Below, in pieces: positions 44,601-52,562 of a stretch of DNA of 64,000 bases (its first letter is position 1; every line of letters begins with the position of its first letter). The DNA is from a bacterium. GTDB lineage: Bacteria; Electryoneota; RPQS01. The notes beneath the pieces are model-generated. The model was not told the DNA's origin, ran no database searches, and worked only from the letters and a program-made list of their open reading frames with translations. The stretch spans positions 836,850-900,849 of the forward strand of contig JAHDVH010000001.1 of assembly GCA_023382385.1 (NCBI GenBank). The letters run 5' to 3'. A program made the position numbers and the translations under genes.

Positions 44601-47600
44601 TTGCTCAATGCGGATTGCGCTCCGGCACCGCACTGATTGGCCGTGACGATTCTGTAGGAATACGTTCCGGCCGCGACATTCGCGTCCATATACATGGTAG
44701 TACCGACGGGCACCGTGGCAATTTGAGAGCCGTTGCGCAGCACGCGGTACTCTTGAATCGGCTGAGTCGCCGGCGCGTTCCACGTGACCGTCACGTTGCC
44801 GCAATTCTCAGCAGCAGCCACACCGGTTGCGACACCGGGAACCGTCAATCCTTCGCCTGCCACGGCCGATCCCGCTTCACCGTTTCCACAGTTGTTGATT
44901 GCGCGCACATTGTATGTGTGAACGCCGGTCACTCCTGTGTCGGTGTAGTTCGTCTGATTCGCCGGAACCGTCGCAATCGGAGTAGTCAGATTGCCATCGC
45001 GATAGACGAGATAACCTGTCTCCGAAAGCTGATCCTGCCACGTCAAAGCAATCTGCGAGCAGATGTTGTTCGACGCGGTCAATCCGGCCACCAGCGGCGG
45101 AACCGTTGCAACGGCACCTTGCGCGGGAGCGCTCTGTGGCGCGTTGCCGCAGGCGTTGACGGCCAGAATCGTATACATGTACGCGACACCCGGTGTCGCG
45201 GTATTGTCGTTGTAGGTAGTCGTGTTCGCAGGAACGTTCTGCACGAGCAGTACTCCGTTGCGATACACATCATAGCGGTCTTCGTCTGCCGTGTCGGTCC
45301 AATTCAGGATGACCATGGAGCAGTTCGTCGTCGTAGCTGTCAGGCCTTGCACTTGCGCAGGAATATTACGACGGCAACCCTGCACAATCACCGACTCGGG
45401 ACCTGCACCACCGATGTTAAACCCGCGCACCGTGTAGTTGTAGCACACGCCGGGCACGGAGGTCAAATCACAGTAAGTCGTGACGTTCGCACCGACCGAG
45501 GCGAGCAAGGCTCCATCACGCAGGATCTCATAGCCGGTTTCATTTTCGATATCGGACCACGACAGGCAAATCTGATTACAATCTGTTGTAGAAGCCGTAA
45601 CACCGGTAACCTGACTTAAACTGAACACGGCAACACCCTGCGCTCCGGCAGACAGATCACCTTCACCGCAGACGTTTGTCGCGGCGACGGTGTAGGTATA
45701 AGTCACGCCGGGCGAAGCTGTTCCGTCGCAGTAGGTGACGTCATCGGCACTGTTGCTGGCGATGAGTGTTCCGTTGCGATAGATATTGTAGTTCAACTCT
45801 CCGTTGACATCATTCCAACTCAAGCAGACCTCACTGACCAAGTTTTGCGTGGCCGTGAGACCGGTAACTTGGCTCGGAGTCTCGGCGCGCTGTCCCGTTG
45901 CCGGCGCAGACTGCGGTCCTTCGTTGCAAGGATTCACCGCCGTCACACGGTAACTGTATGGTACACCTTCTGGCACGGAGTTGTCAAAGACAGATGTCAA
46001 GTGCGGCGCAAGACTTGACCACCAATTGTTGGGATCGTCGCTGCGATACACGCGGTATTCGGTTGCGCCGGGATACGCACTCCACGTAATCAGAATACCG
46101 TCACAACTGTCAACGGACGCCGTAACACCCGTGACCTGTCCCATCTGCGGCAGACGCTCACCCGTCGCAGGAGCGGACGGATTCGTTTCACCGCAGAAAA
46201 CACTATAGGCCCGCACGGTGTATTCATAGACACCTGCTGGCGGCGTGTCAGCAAATTGTGTCGTCGGCGGCAGGACGGTTCCTGCCAGAGCGCCATTCCG
46301 GAACACACGATATTCCGTCACATCTCCGGGCGCGGCACTCCAACTCACAAGGATTTCGTCACAATCGTTATTGGACGCCGTCACGTTAGTTGGCGCATCC
46401 GGTCCTTCAAGTCGAGTTCCATTGTCAGCAGCAGATTGCGCCGTCGTTCCGCACACATCGTCCGTTGCAGCCACCGTATACGAGGCTGTTGTCCCGCCCG
46501 CAATACCGGTATCCGTGTAGTTCGTCGTGGGAGCCGCGACGAATGCCACGAAGGCACCGTTACGATAGACGTTGTATCCGTCGAAAGTGCCGGTGGAAGC
46601 GGTCCACGTCACGTACACATCCGAGCACGACGTATCAGACGCCTGCACGTTGGTCGGAGTCGTCGGGAAAGGAAGCACGGTGCCGCTTGTTGCCGCAGGG
46701 TCGGAATCATCGCAGCCAGTTGTTAAGCTGTAGGCCACGATAGTATAGTTATTCACGCCTTCGCTCGCACCCGCGTCGACAAACGTGCGGTCATCGTTGT
46801 GCGCAGCGCCTTCGAAAATCAGCGTGGCACCGCGATAGATGCGATAGCCCGCAAGCGCGGTGTTGGCCGGCTGCGCTCCCCACGTCAGCGTGACACCAGA
46901 GCAACTATTACTTGAACCCGCAAAGCTTGGCGGAGCAATTGGAGAAGCCAACAGTTGAATGTCTATCGGAGCGCTGAGGCCGCCTTCACCGCAAAGTGCG
47001 GAATAGGCACTCACTCGGTATGTTCTCTGTCCCGGAGTAGCCGGCAGATATCCGAAGCACGTCGCAACCACCGTATCAATCGGAACACCGTTCGCATAAA
47101 TAATGTAACCGTCAACGTCACCTGAGGCCGCAGTCCAGCAGAAAGACAACGTATCGCAGCGCGCTTCGGCTGCAACCAAGCCGGTAGGAATCCCGACGGA
47201 TTCGAGCTTACGGCCCGGGACAGGATCGCTGGCCTCGGAGTCGATACATTCTGCACTGCCCGCCGAAACAGCATAGTCGTGCGGCAAGGCATCAGGAGGA
47301 CTATCAGAGAAGATTCTAACACCCGGATTGCTGTTGCCGACAAGTTGGCCGTCGCGATAGATATTGTAGTAGTCCACGTCACCCAGCGACGCGTCCCAGG
47401 TCACCCACACGAAGAAACACGAGGTATCGCTGGCTATGACGTTCGTGGGCACCGTCGGAGCTTGAGCCACACTAACTTCAATCTCTTCACTCGTAGCGCC
47501 TACGTCGCACTCGTTCTCGGCTCTGACAAAGTATTCATACGTTGCGGGGCCGTTGCCGACATTGTCCAGATACTCGCCTACACCAAAAGGAACCGTTGCA

Positions 47601-50056
47601 ATCAGCACCAAGTTGCGATAGATATGAATCTCATCGGCTCCTGCCGGATCTGTCCATTCGAGCAGGACGTCCGCACAATTCTCGCTCGTTCCCGTCAAGT
47701 CGGTCACGACTCCGGGGGCCTGCAATCTGCTCACGATATACTGTTCACTCGTGTCTCCGCGACCGCACTCATTGGCGCCAATCGCGTAAACGACATGCTC
47801 TGCGTCATCCGGCAACGTCACATTGAAGTTACCCGCAGCACCTACGCTCGTATTAATCTGCACTCCATCAAGGAAAAAGACCGTAGTGTCCGCAAAGTCT
47901 CCCCGCTCATAAGAGAAATTCACTCCAGTACAGGTTGAAGACACCCAGACCAAAGCTGGCGCTTGCGGCAACGGAGCGCGACCGCCGTTGTCAGGCGTGC
48001 TGTTTGCGGGACCGCCCGGGCCGGTGGCCTGAACGATATAGGCATATACAACTCCCGGCACGGCAGTGTTGTCGCTGAAGTTCGTCGCGTTGGCCGCAAC
48101 CGAGCCAATCTGGTTCCCATCGCGCAAGATGTTGTAACCCGTCTCATTCTGGGTATCCGTCCACGTCACATCCACGCGGTTACACAGATCATCCGTCGCC
48201 TGCACGTTCGTCGGCGGACTTAGTGAGGCAAGCACCTGTCCCGTATTGCCTACGGAAACCGCACCGTCGCCGCATTCGTTATAGGCTTGTACCGTGTACA
48301 TGTAAACGACGTTGGGCACGGCCGTCATGTCGTCATACGTCGTAATATCCGCATTAACTATCGCAAGCTGCACAGCGTCCCGCAAAATCCGGTAATTCGT
48401 TTCACGGATGATGTTGGTCCACGTCACCGTCACGCGGTCCGGCAGGTTATCCGTCGCATTGACGCCCGTCACCTGCGGCGGCACCTGCTTGCGCGAACCG
48501 GAGTTCGCCGTCGGAATCGTGCTGTTGCCGCAGGCATTGTAGGCCAGCACCGTGTAGCTGTAGACCGTGCCCTGCGCCGCCGTCGTATCGTTATACGTCT
48601 GCAATCCCGCCGCTACCGTGTCGATATTGACACCGCCGCGGCGAATGATGAATCCGAGTTCGTTGTTCGAATTGTCCGTCCACGTCACCTGCACAAAGCA
48701 GAGCGTCGAGTCGGTCGCCTGCACGTTGGACGGCGCCAGCGGTTCATCGATGTCCGAGCCGACGGCTGGAGCCGACTGCGCACTCGTCTGACAATCCGCC
48801 GGATTGTTCGTATTGCGCGCAGCTACCGTGTAATTGTTATTCTGGTTCGGAGTAGGAGGTTCATGTGTAAATGGCGGAGCAGCCGGTGTGCCGATCTGAT
48901 TGCCGTCGCGATACACGATATAGCCCGTCGCGCCGGCCGAAGGTGTCCAGTTGACCGTCACGAGACACTGACCGACAGATGCCGTGACGTTCGCCGGCAC
49001 GGCAGGAGCGGCAAACGCCGTTCCTTGGTCGGGAGCCGACTGCGTTCCTGCGCCACACCCCGCGTTCCACCCGGCCACGGTATAATTGGCAGTTCCGGCG
49101 ATGAAAATGGTGTCGCTGTTCGGCTGTCCGGCCTGCCCGCGAATCTGTCTACCTACTTCAATACCGTCTCGGAAAATGGCAAACGAGTCAATCGTCGCAA
49201 TGTTATTCGGCACCGTCCACGAAACAATCACGCTTCCGCAGCGGTTGTCTGAAGCTGTGCAGGTCGCCGGACCCAAGGCCGAGGGCAGACGCGTTCCGTT
49301 ATCTGACCTGCTGGTCGAAAAACAGGTGTCATTGCCCTGTACCGAGCGGGCGATGATGATATAGCCATAGGAGCCCTGCGGAGCATTCGAATAGACATAC
49401 TGCGTAGCCGCTCTGGCGACACGCGCCACCAGCGTATCCGTGTTGCTGCGGTAGATGAACAGCGAGTCCACACTCTGGTCAGCAGGATAAGGACTCCACG
49501 TCATCGTCACCTGCGAACACGAGTTGTCAGAAGCCTGAAAATTGGTCACCGCATCCGGCGTGATGCAGCCGCCGCAGGCCTCTTCCACACATGTCCAATC
49601 CGCCTGACGAAACGTCACTTCACTGTAACCGTCCGTAATCGTGAAGGAGTTCGTTCGCCAATAGCGATTCTGCCCGGGCACACAGACCCGCACCCAGTAG
49701 CGCGACGGCTGCGGCGTATTCGTGGAAATCGTAAATAGGTCATAGGAATAGAATCCGCCTTCACAACCCAGATCATCCACCGAATTGAAGGGCATGCTGT
49801 TGAAGTTTGCGCGGCCAAAGACGGGTCCGTCGATACGGGCAAGCTGGTCGGCTGCGTCCGGACCGTTATCGTTCGCATCCCAGAAAATCTGGGCGATCGT
49901 CGTTCCGTCCGGCAGCGGAGCACCCGTAAAGCCGCATTGGTACGTCAAACCGGGATCTGTTGTGCAATCGTACAGCAGGAAGCAGTTAAACTGTGCGTTC
50001 GCCGCACCGGTCAAAAGCAGAACGCATCCGCAGAATAGTAGAGCACGTAACTTCAT
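41630..50056 (-). CDS. Giant secreted Fn3-repeat/FG-GAP protein with T9SS sorting domain
   Basis: This 2808-aa protein is read from ATG 50056, with GGAGGT six bases upstream, and has a signal peptide (KLRALLFCGCVLLLTGAANA). After a cysteine-rich N-terminal domain to about residue 165, about 25 fibronectin type III-like repeats of ~92 residues follow; most open with P-x-N-V-x-A-S-D-x-x-C and end with C-G-x-G before the next linker, so each is probably pinned by one disulphide. Next come seven FG-GAP/VCBS-type repeats with calcium loops such as DMDGDGDMD, predicted to form a beta-propeller, then YPNPFNPTTQIRF and a final KMVLMK sorting signal. It is likely a long surface or released adhesin or matrix protein; the ligand is unknown. 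Confidence 0.9.
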   Translation of the reverse strand: MKLRALLFCGCVLLLTGAANAQFNCFLLYDCTTDPGLTYQCGFTGAPLPDGTTIAQIFWDANDNGPDAADQLARIDGPVFGRANFNSMPFNSVDDLGCEGGFYSYDLFTISTNTPQPSRYWVRVCVPGQNRYWRTNSFTITDGYSEVTFRQADWTCVEEACGGCITPDAVTNFQASDNSCSQVTMTWSPYPADQSVDSLFIYRSNTDTLVARVARAATQYVYSNAPQGSYGYIIIARSVQGNDTCFSTSRSDNGTRLPSALGPATCTASDNRCGSVIVSWTVPNNIATIDSFAIFRDGIEVGRQIRGQAGQPNSDTIFIAGTANYTVAGWNAGCGAGTQSAPDQGTAFAAPAVPANVTASVGQCLVTVNWTPSAGATGYIVYRDGNQIGTPAAPPFTHEPPTPNQNNNYTVAARNTNNPADCQTSAQSAPAVGSDIDEPLAPSNVQATDSTLCFVQVTWTDNSNNELGFIIRRGGVNIDTVAAGLQTYNDTTAAQGTVYSYTVLAYNACGNSTIPTANSGSRKQVPPQVTGVNATDNLPDRVTVTWTNIIRETNYRILRDAVQLAIVNADITTYDDMTAVPNVVYMYTVQAYNECGDGAVSVGNTGQVLASLSPPTNVQATDDLCNRVDVTWTDTQNETGYNILRDGNQIGSVAANATNFSDNTAVPGVVYAYIVQATGPGGPANSTPDNGGRAPLPQAPALVWVSSTCTGVNFSYERGDFADTTVFFLDGVQINTSVGAAGNFNVTLPDDAEHVVYAIGANECGRGDTSEQYIVSRLQAPGVVTDLTGTSENCADVLLEWTDPAGADEIHIYRNLVLIATVPFGVGEYLDNVGNGPATYEYFVRAENECDVGATSEEIEVSVAQAPTVPTNVIASDTSCFFVWVTWDASLGDVDYYNIYRDGQLVGNSNPGVRIFSDSPPDALPHDYAVSAGSAECIDSEASDPVPGRKLESVGIPTGLVAAEARCDTLSFCWTAASGDVDGYIIYANGVPIDTVVATCFGYLPATPGQRTYRVSAYSALCGEGGLSAPIDIQLLASPIAPPSFAGSSNSCSGVTLTWGAQPANTALAGYRIYRGATLIFEGAAHNDDRTFVDAGASEGVNNYTIVAYSLTTGCDDSDPAATSGTVLPFPTTPTNVQASDTSCSDVYVTWTASTGTFDGYNVYRNGAFVAFVAAPTTNYTDTGIAGGTTASYTVAATDDVCGTTAQSAADNGTRLEGPDAPTNVTASNNDCDEILVSWSAAPGDVTEYRVFRNGALAGTVLPPTTQFADTPPAGVYEYTVRAYSVFCGETNPSAPATGERLPQMGQVTGVTASVDSCDGILITWSAYPGATEYRVYRSDDPNNWWSSLAPHLTSVFDNSVPEGVPYSYRVTAVNPCNEGPQSAPATGQRAETPSQVTGLTATQNLVSEVCLSWNDVNGELNYNIYRNGTLIASNSADDVTYCDGTASPGVTYTYTVAATNVCGEGDLSAGAQGVAVFSLSQVTGVTASTTDCNQICLSWSDIENETGYEILRDGALLASVGANVTTYCDLTSVPGVCYNYTVRGFNIGGAGPESVIVQGCRRNIPAQVQGLTATTTNCSMVILNWTDTADEDRYDVYRNGVLLVQNVPANTTTYNDNTATPGVAYMYTILAVNACGNAPQSAPAQGAVATVPPLVAGLTASNNICSQIALTWQDQLSETGYLVYRDGNLTTPIATVPANQTNYTDTGVTGVHTYNVRAINNCGNGEAGSAVAGEGLTVPGVATGVAAAENCGNVTVTWNAPATQPIQEYRVLRNGSQIATVPVGTTMYMDANVAAGTYSYRIVTANQCGAGAQSALSNSVTVIPNLVQVTGFTAVPSNCFCINLNWSNVANESGYYIYCNGVIVDTVGANVTTLTYCPADTQTCSVQVAAFNSCQIGPLSSAIVVTPNTYPPAISGFTASENLCDRVLLQWTAYSHSGVSLLKIRRNGANVANVPAGTTSYNQLGVWPQSTYSISALRVCAPGDTIESPLATDGGRTAPTPIGPSQMAASDDGCGIVTVTFTFTDVDGQDSVHVKRNGNVIARLAGGLPNVQRSYVDASPLPAVAVYEVCALSNICGQGGCANDVGQAAPVAGAVTNLAATNDRCNTIILTWTGTQYATQYVVRRNGAVLANVPQGTFVYSDNVPTGTTNSYTVAATNDCGSGPQTPPVTGSTIPLPAVPTGVAASDGLCNQVIVSWNLVATATSYQVWRNNTLLADNIPGAFNSYTDNNVQPGVTYNYQVRGVNQCGLGVLSAPTTGFSAQQVATVTNITATVNLNDRVRLTWNNVAQETGYEILRGFPPQSIATVSADVTSYNDFSAAPGVEYEYRVRAFNNCGLGEMSTVVYGYRVPVDPIIFGVVTVTTELYGCMSAVPADMDGDGDMDVVAAGMFADKVMWYENNGTWDYTPHVVIADWDGARSVAVGDLDGDGDLDIAAVAQFANELMWFRKNANGTFTPNIILTNYRGARDVIIVDMDGDGDRDLVTAACDDNDVSWWRNNGSGVFTRFVVDNNFVGARSIEVADIGNDGDKDILGAAYEGGMLAWWSNNGTQSFTRHVLATGWFGASYINAAHLNNDNVLDIYFCVAQQPMIAWWDGATMEQNYITSLLPFPRELDAVDMDDDGRADLLVAANEPNEISWWRNTDNRFYRNVMSSSFTQASVVKGADFDGDQDTDVLGAGEGTIKIWLSSLLDVVEGASIIRPQDDDNEGGDRPAFGHVAIPLVHELSANYPNPFNPTTQIRFGLPEADYVKLTVYDITGREVARLAEGSFGAGYHTVTFDASQFASGVYLYRMEAGSFVQSRKMVLMK

Positions 50057-50431
50057 CAACACACCTCCACAAACGAAATCATTTCGAACGAAGCCGTCGA
50101 CTGGAACCCGGCGGGTGTCCGCAAGGTAAAGAGAGCAGCATTCACTGCTGAAGAATCTGGCGGTGAACCAGCAGCCCGCGGGAGGAGCGGAAGCGCTCTT
50201 CCCGAGAAGGAGTAAACAATGTCCCGAGTCATGACTTGCGAATCCTCGTTCAGGTAATTATCTTTGATTGATTTAGCAAAATGTAAAGACGCATGGCTTC
50301 AGAGCGAATCCATGCAGGGCTTAGAAAGATAACCATTTCTCGTGAAGCAGTCAACAGTTTGGACCCCGCAAGTGCTACGAAATTCAAATCTTGGCGACTT
50401 CCCGCCCCCTGTCGAAACTTATCCACAACCT
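50057..50431. other. Divergent gap between the giant Fn3 gene and the propeller protein
   Basis: These 375 bases contain no convincing gene. On the minus strand a weak promoter-like pair, TTTACA (50287-50282) and GATAAT (50262-50257) with a 19-base spacer, would give a leader of about 190 bases for the giant gene including the hairpin at 50179-50204. Confidence 0.4.
50179..50204. repeat. Strong hairpin in the leader of the giant Fn3 gene
   Basis: CGGGAGGAGCG and CGCTCTTCCCG form an 11-base-pair stem (one G-T pair) with a 4-base loop, 123 bases upstream of the giant gene's start. A CTGCTG/CAGCAG-type alternative pairing is visible nearby (50135-50174). Confidence 0.5.
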
Positions 50432-51358
50432 ATGCTCAACGTGCTGATTTCACCGCGGCTCAGAAGTCTCTTCATTCTCACATTTATATTTGTTTTTTAT
50501 GGAATTGTAGAATCTGCCCCCAAAAAGGTAGCAGAACGTGCTGGCCGAGGCTGCTCCGCCCCACTATGGGACAGCAATGGAAAGTTGCTGGCCTACACGA
50601 CCCTTGACTTGGACGAACTGCATGCCACCGAGTTGGCCACCAGTATCCGGTTGCAAAAATTCTACCGGGTCGCGAATGCTAAGGGGGTTGGGAGGAGATT
50701 TGTGTTCGATCCGGATGGCGAAGCGTTGGTCTACAGACGCATCGCAGAAGCGCTGCCAAGCAAGCCGGAGCGACTGGTAGTGACCCCTTTAAGCACATTA
50801 GAAAACAGAATGATAACGTCCAACAAGGAGTCAATTTTAGGCCCTTATAGGATTGATGATAAGATCTACTATCGTAGTGCTCTCGATGAACCATTGACCG
50901 ACCTCGAAGGGAGCAAGAGGCTGGATGGACCTTTCCTGAAAGGAAGCACACTGACCGTCCGCAATCCGGCAGGAGATGCCGTCTGGCAGTCACCAGCAAC
51001 CTACGCAGTCGAGGGGTTCGAGCTTTCCCCGGACGGCGCATGGGTCGCAGTCGTTGGCAAAACAGCCGAATCAACAGAGGTCAAGATTGTGGAGGTCGCT
51101 GCAGGGAAGGCTGTGGAGCTTGGCCGCGGCCGCTGGCCTTCTTGGTCGGGTGACTCGAACCGCCTGATATTCATCGTGGACAAGTCTGAACTGAAGTTTG
51201 CCGAGCTGGTCGTCTATGATATCCCCAGCGGTCAGCGCCGCTCTGTGCAGGGCATCACACAGTTTTGGCCGGATGAACCCGCCCTCAACCCAGACGGATC
51301 GCGCTGTGCTTTTGTCCACGACGGCGAGGTTTATGTGACGGAAGTAACCGGCTTCTGA
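50432..51358 (+). CDS. Exported TolB/PD40-like beta-propeller protein
   Basis: This 308-aa protein has a hydrophobic leader (SLFILTFIFVFYGIVESA) when read from ATG 50432; an earlier in-frame ATG at 50342 would place it 50 residues in. Five or so PD40/WD40-like blades are visible from motifs such as PLWDSNGKLLAY, FVFDPDGEALVYR, FELSPDGAWVAVVG, PSWSGDSNRLIFI and ALNPDGSRCAFVHDG, as in TolB and DPP-IV-type propellers. It has no catalytic domain. It probably binds a partner in the periplasm; the function is unknown. A strong terminator follows. Confidence 0.72.
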   Translation: MLNVLISPRLRSLFILTFIFVFYGIVESAPKKVAERAGRGCSAPLWDSNGKLLAYTTLDLDELHATELATSIRLQKFYRVANAKGVGRRFVFDPDGEALVYRRIAEALPSKPERLVVTPLSTLENRMITSNKESILGPYRIDDKIYYRSALDEPLTDLEGSKRLDGPFLKGSTLTVRNPAGDAVWQSPATYAVEGFELSPDGAWVAVVGKTAESTEVKIVEVAAGKAVELGRGRWPSWSGDSNRLIFIVDKSELKFAELVVYDIPSGQRRSVQGITQFWPDEPALNPDGSRCAFVHDGEVYVTEVTGF

Positions 51359-51396
51359 GTGCCTTACGCCGAAGTTTGACTCCGTCCGCAAAACAG

Positions 51397-51428
51397 CAAA
51401 GCCCCGAATTTCCTTCGGGGCTTTGTCC
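51397..51428. terminator. Terminator shared by the propeller protein gene and hisC
   Basis: A perfect 12-base-pair stem (51397-51408 with 51414-51425) on a TTTCC loop lies between convergent stops. The stem ends in CTTTG on both strands, giving a short T tract each way. Confidence 0.78.
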
Positions 51429-51443
51429 TTCAAGCCGGCAAAT

Positions 51444-52538
51444 CTATGCCTGTGCCATACAAATATCGCGCAGGGCTTCCGCCAGAAACTCATTCTGCTC
51501 CGGCGTTCCAATCGTTATCCGGACGCAATGCGGAAGCATGAATCCTCTGAGCGGACGCACAATCACACCGCGTTTCTCAAGCTCCTCTGACAGTTTCAAG
51601 GCCTGCGCCTCAGTCTCAAAAGGCAGCATGAAGAAGTTCGCAGCGGAAGGAACATACCGAAGTCCGAGCTCGTCGTAGAGTTTCGGCATTTCCACACGTC
51701 CTATGCGGTTGGTCTCCTGCGTGAGCTTCAGAAAGTCCTCATCATCGAGCGCACCCGCACCGGCCGCCTGAGCGACACTGGATGGTTCAAACGGGAGTTT
51801 GACCTTTAAGACGTTCCGGCACAAGTCTTCGTGACCGAATCCATACCCGATGCGCACCGCCGCCAGACCGTATGCTTTTGAAAAGGTTCTGAGCGTCATG
51901 ACATTATCGAGGCGGTAGGTCATCGAATCGGGATAGTCATCGAAATCTTCCGCATACTCGCAGTAAGCTTCATCCAGTATCACCAGCACGCGCGACGGCA
52001 CGCGTTTCATGAATATCTCAAACTCTGTCTTGGTGAAATAGGTACCGGTCGGATTGTTCGGATTGGCCAGATAGATAATCTTCGTCTTGGGCGTAATCGC
52101 ATCGGCCAATGCTTCGAGATCATAAGCGAAATTCTTAAGGGGCAGGGTCACCAACTTCACGCCGCGCGACCAGGCCGCGACATAGATTCCTATGAACGTT
52201 CCGGCCACCGTCAGGATTTCTTCGTCATCGAGCATGAACGTGCGTACGATATTTGCCAGAATCGACTCGGAACCGTTCCCGACGACCACATTATCCAGCT
52301 TGACTTCATAGAGCTTAGCAAGCTTTTTGCGCAGCATCAGTCCGCCATCAGGATAAAGCTGAATGTCGTGATATGAACTCTTCGCCGCCTCGATTCCCTT
52401 GGGCGACGATCCGATCGGATTTTCGTTCGACGCGAGCTTGATGATCTTTTCGATACCGTATTGCTCGCGAATCTGCTCCGCCGACTTCCCGGGTTTGTAG
52501 GGTATTAGGGATTCAATGTAAGGTGGAACTAAAGTCAT
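51444..52538 (-). CDS. hisC: Histidinol-phosphate aminotransferase
   Basis: HisC is a class I/II PLP aminotransferase that makes histidinol phosphate in histidine synthesis; close relatives also act on aromatic amino acids. The 364-aa sequence shows LASNENPIGSSPKGIEA, NGSESILANIVRTF, YLANPNNPTGTYF, LDEAYCEYAEDF and the PLP-lysine motif RTFSKAYGLAAVRIGYGF. No other his gene is near; its neighbours are envelope genes, so it may serve tyrosine/phenylalanine transamination instead. It starts 24 bases after the stop of the upstream T9SS cargo gene. Confidence 0.92.
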   Translation of the reverse strand: MTLVPPYIESLIPYKPGKSAEQIREQYGIEKIIKLASNENPIGSSPKGIEAAKSSYHDIQLYPDGGLMLRKKLAKLYEVKLDNVVVGNGSESILANIVRTFMLDDEEILTVAGTFIGIYVAAWSRGVKLVTLPLKNFAYDLEALADAITPKTKIIYLANPNNPTGTYFTKTEFEIFMKRVPSRVLVILDEAYCEYAEDFDDYPDSMTYRLDNVMTLRTFSKAYGLAAVRIGYGFGHEDLCRNVLKVKLPFEPSSVAQAAGAGALDDEDFLKLTQETNRIGRVEMPKLYDELGLRYVPSAANFFMLPFETEAQALKLSEELEKRGVIVRPLRGFMLPHCVRITIGTPEQNEFLAEALRDICMAQA

Positions 52539-52562
52539 AAATAACTCAATGGTTTTCTTCTA

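Noticed and set aside
44369..45619. A 416-codon open frame on the plus strand inside the giant Fn3 gene
   Set aside because: It lies antisense to a clear repeat protein and its length reflects the repeated codon pattern; the translation has no domain, is arginine/histidine-rich and lacks a ribosome-binding site.
48287..49252. A 321-codon plus-strand open frame inside the same gene
   Set aside because: Same reason: antisense shadow of Fn3 repeats, basic low-complexity translation without recognisable motifs.
41900..49600. Regular DNA repetition that might suggest a repeat array or CRISPR
   Set aside because: The period is about 276 bases and stays in frame with Fn3-like protein repeats; there are no short identical repeats with unique spacers.
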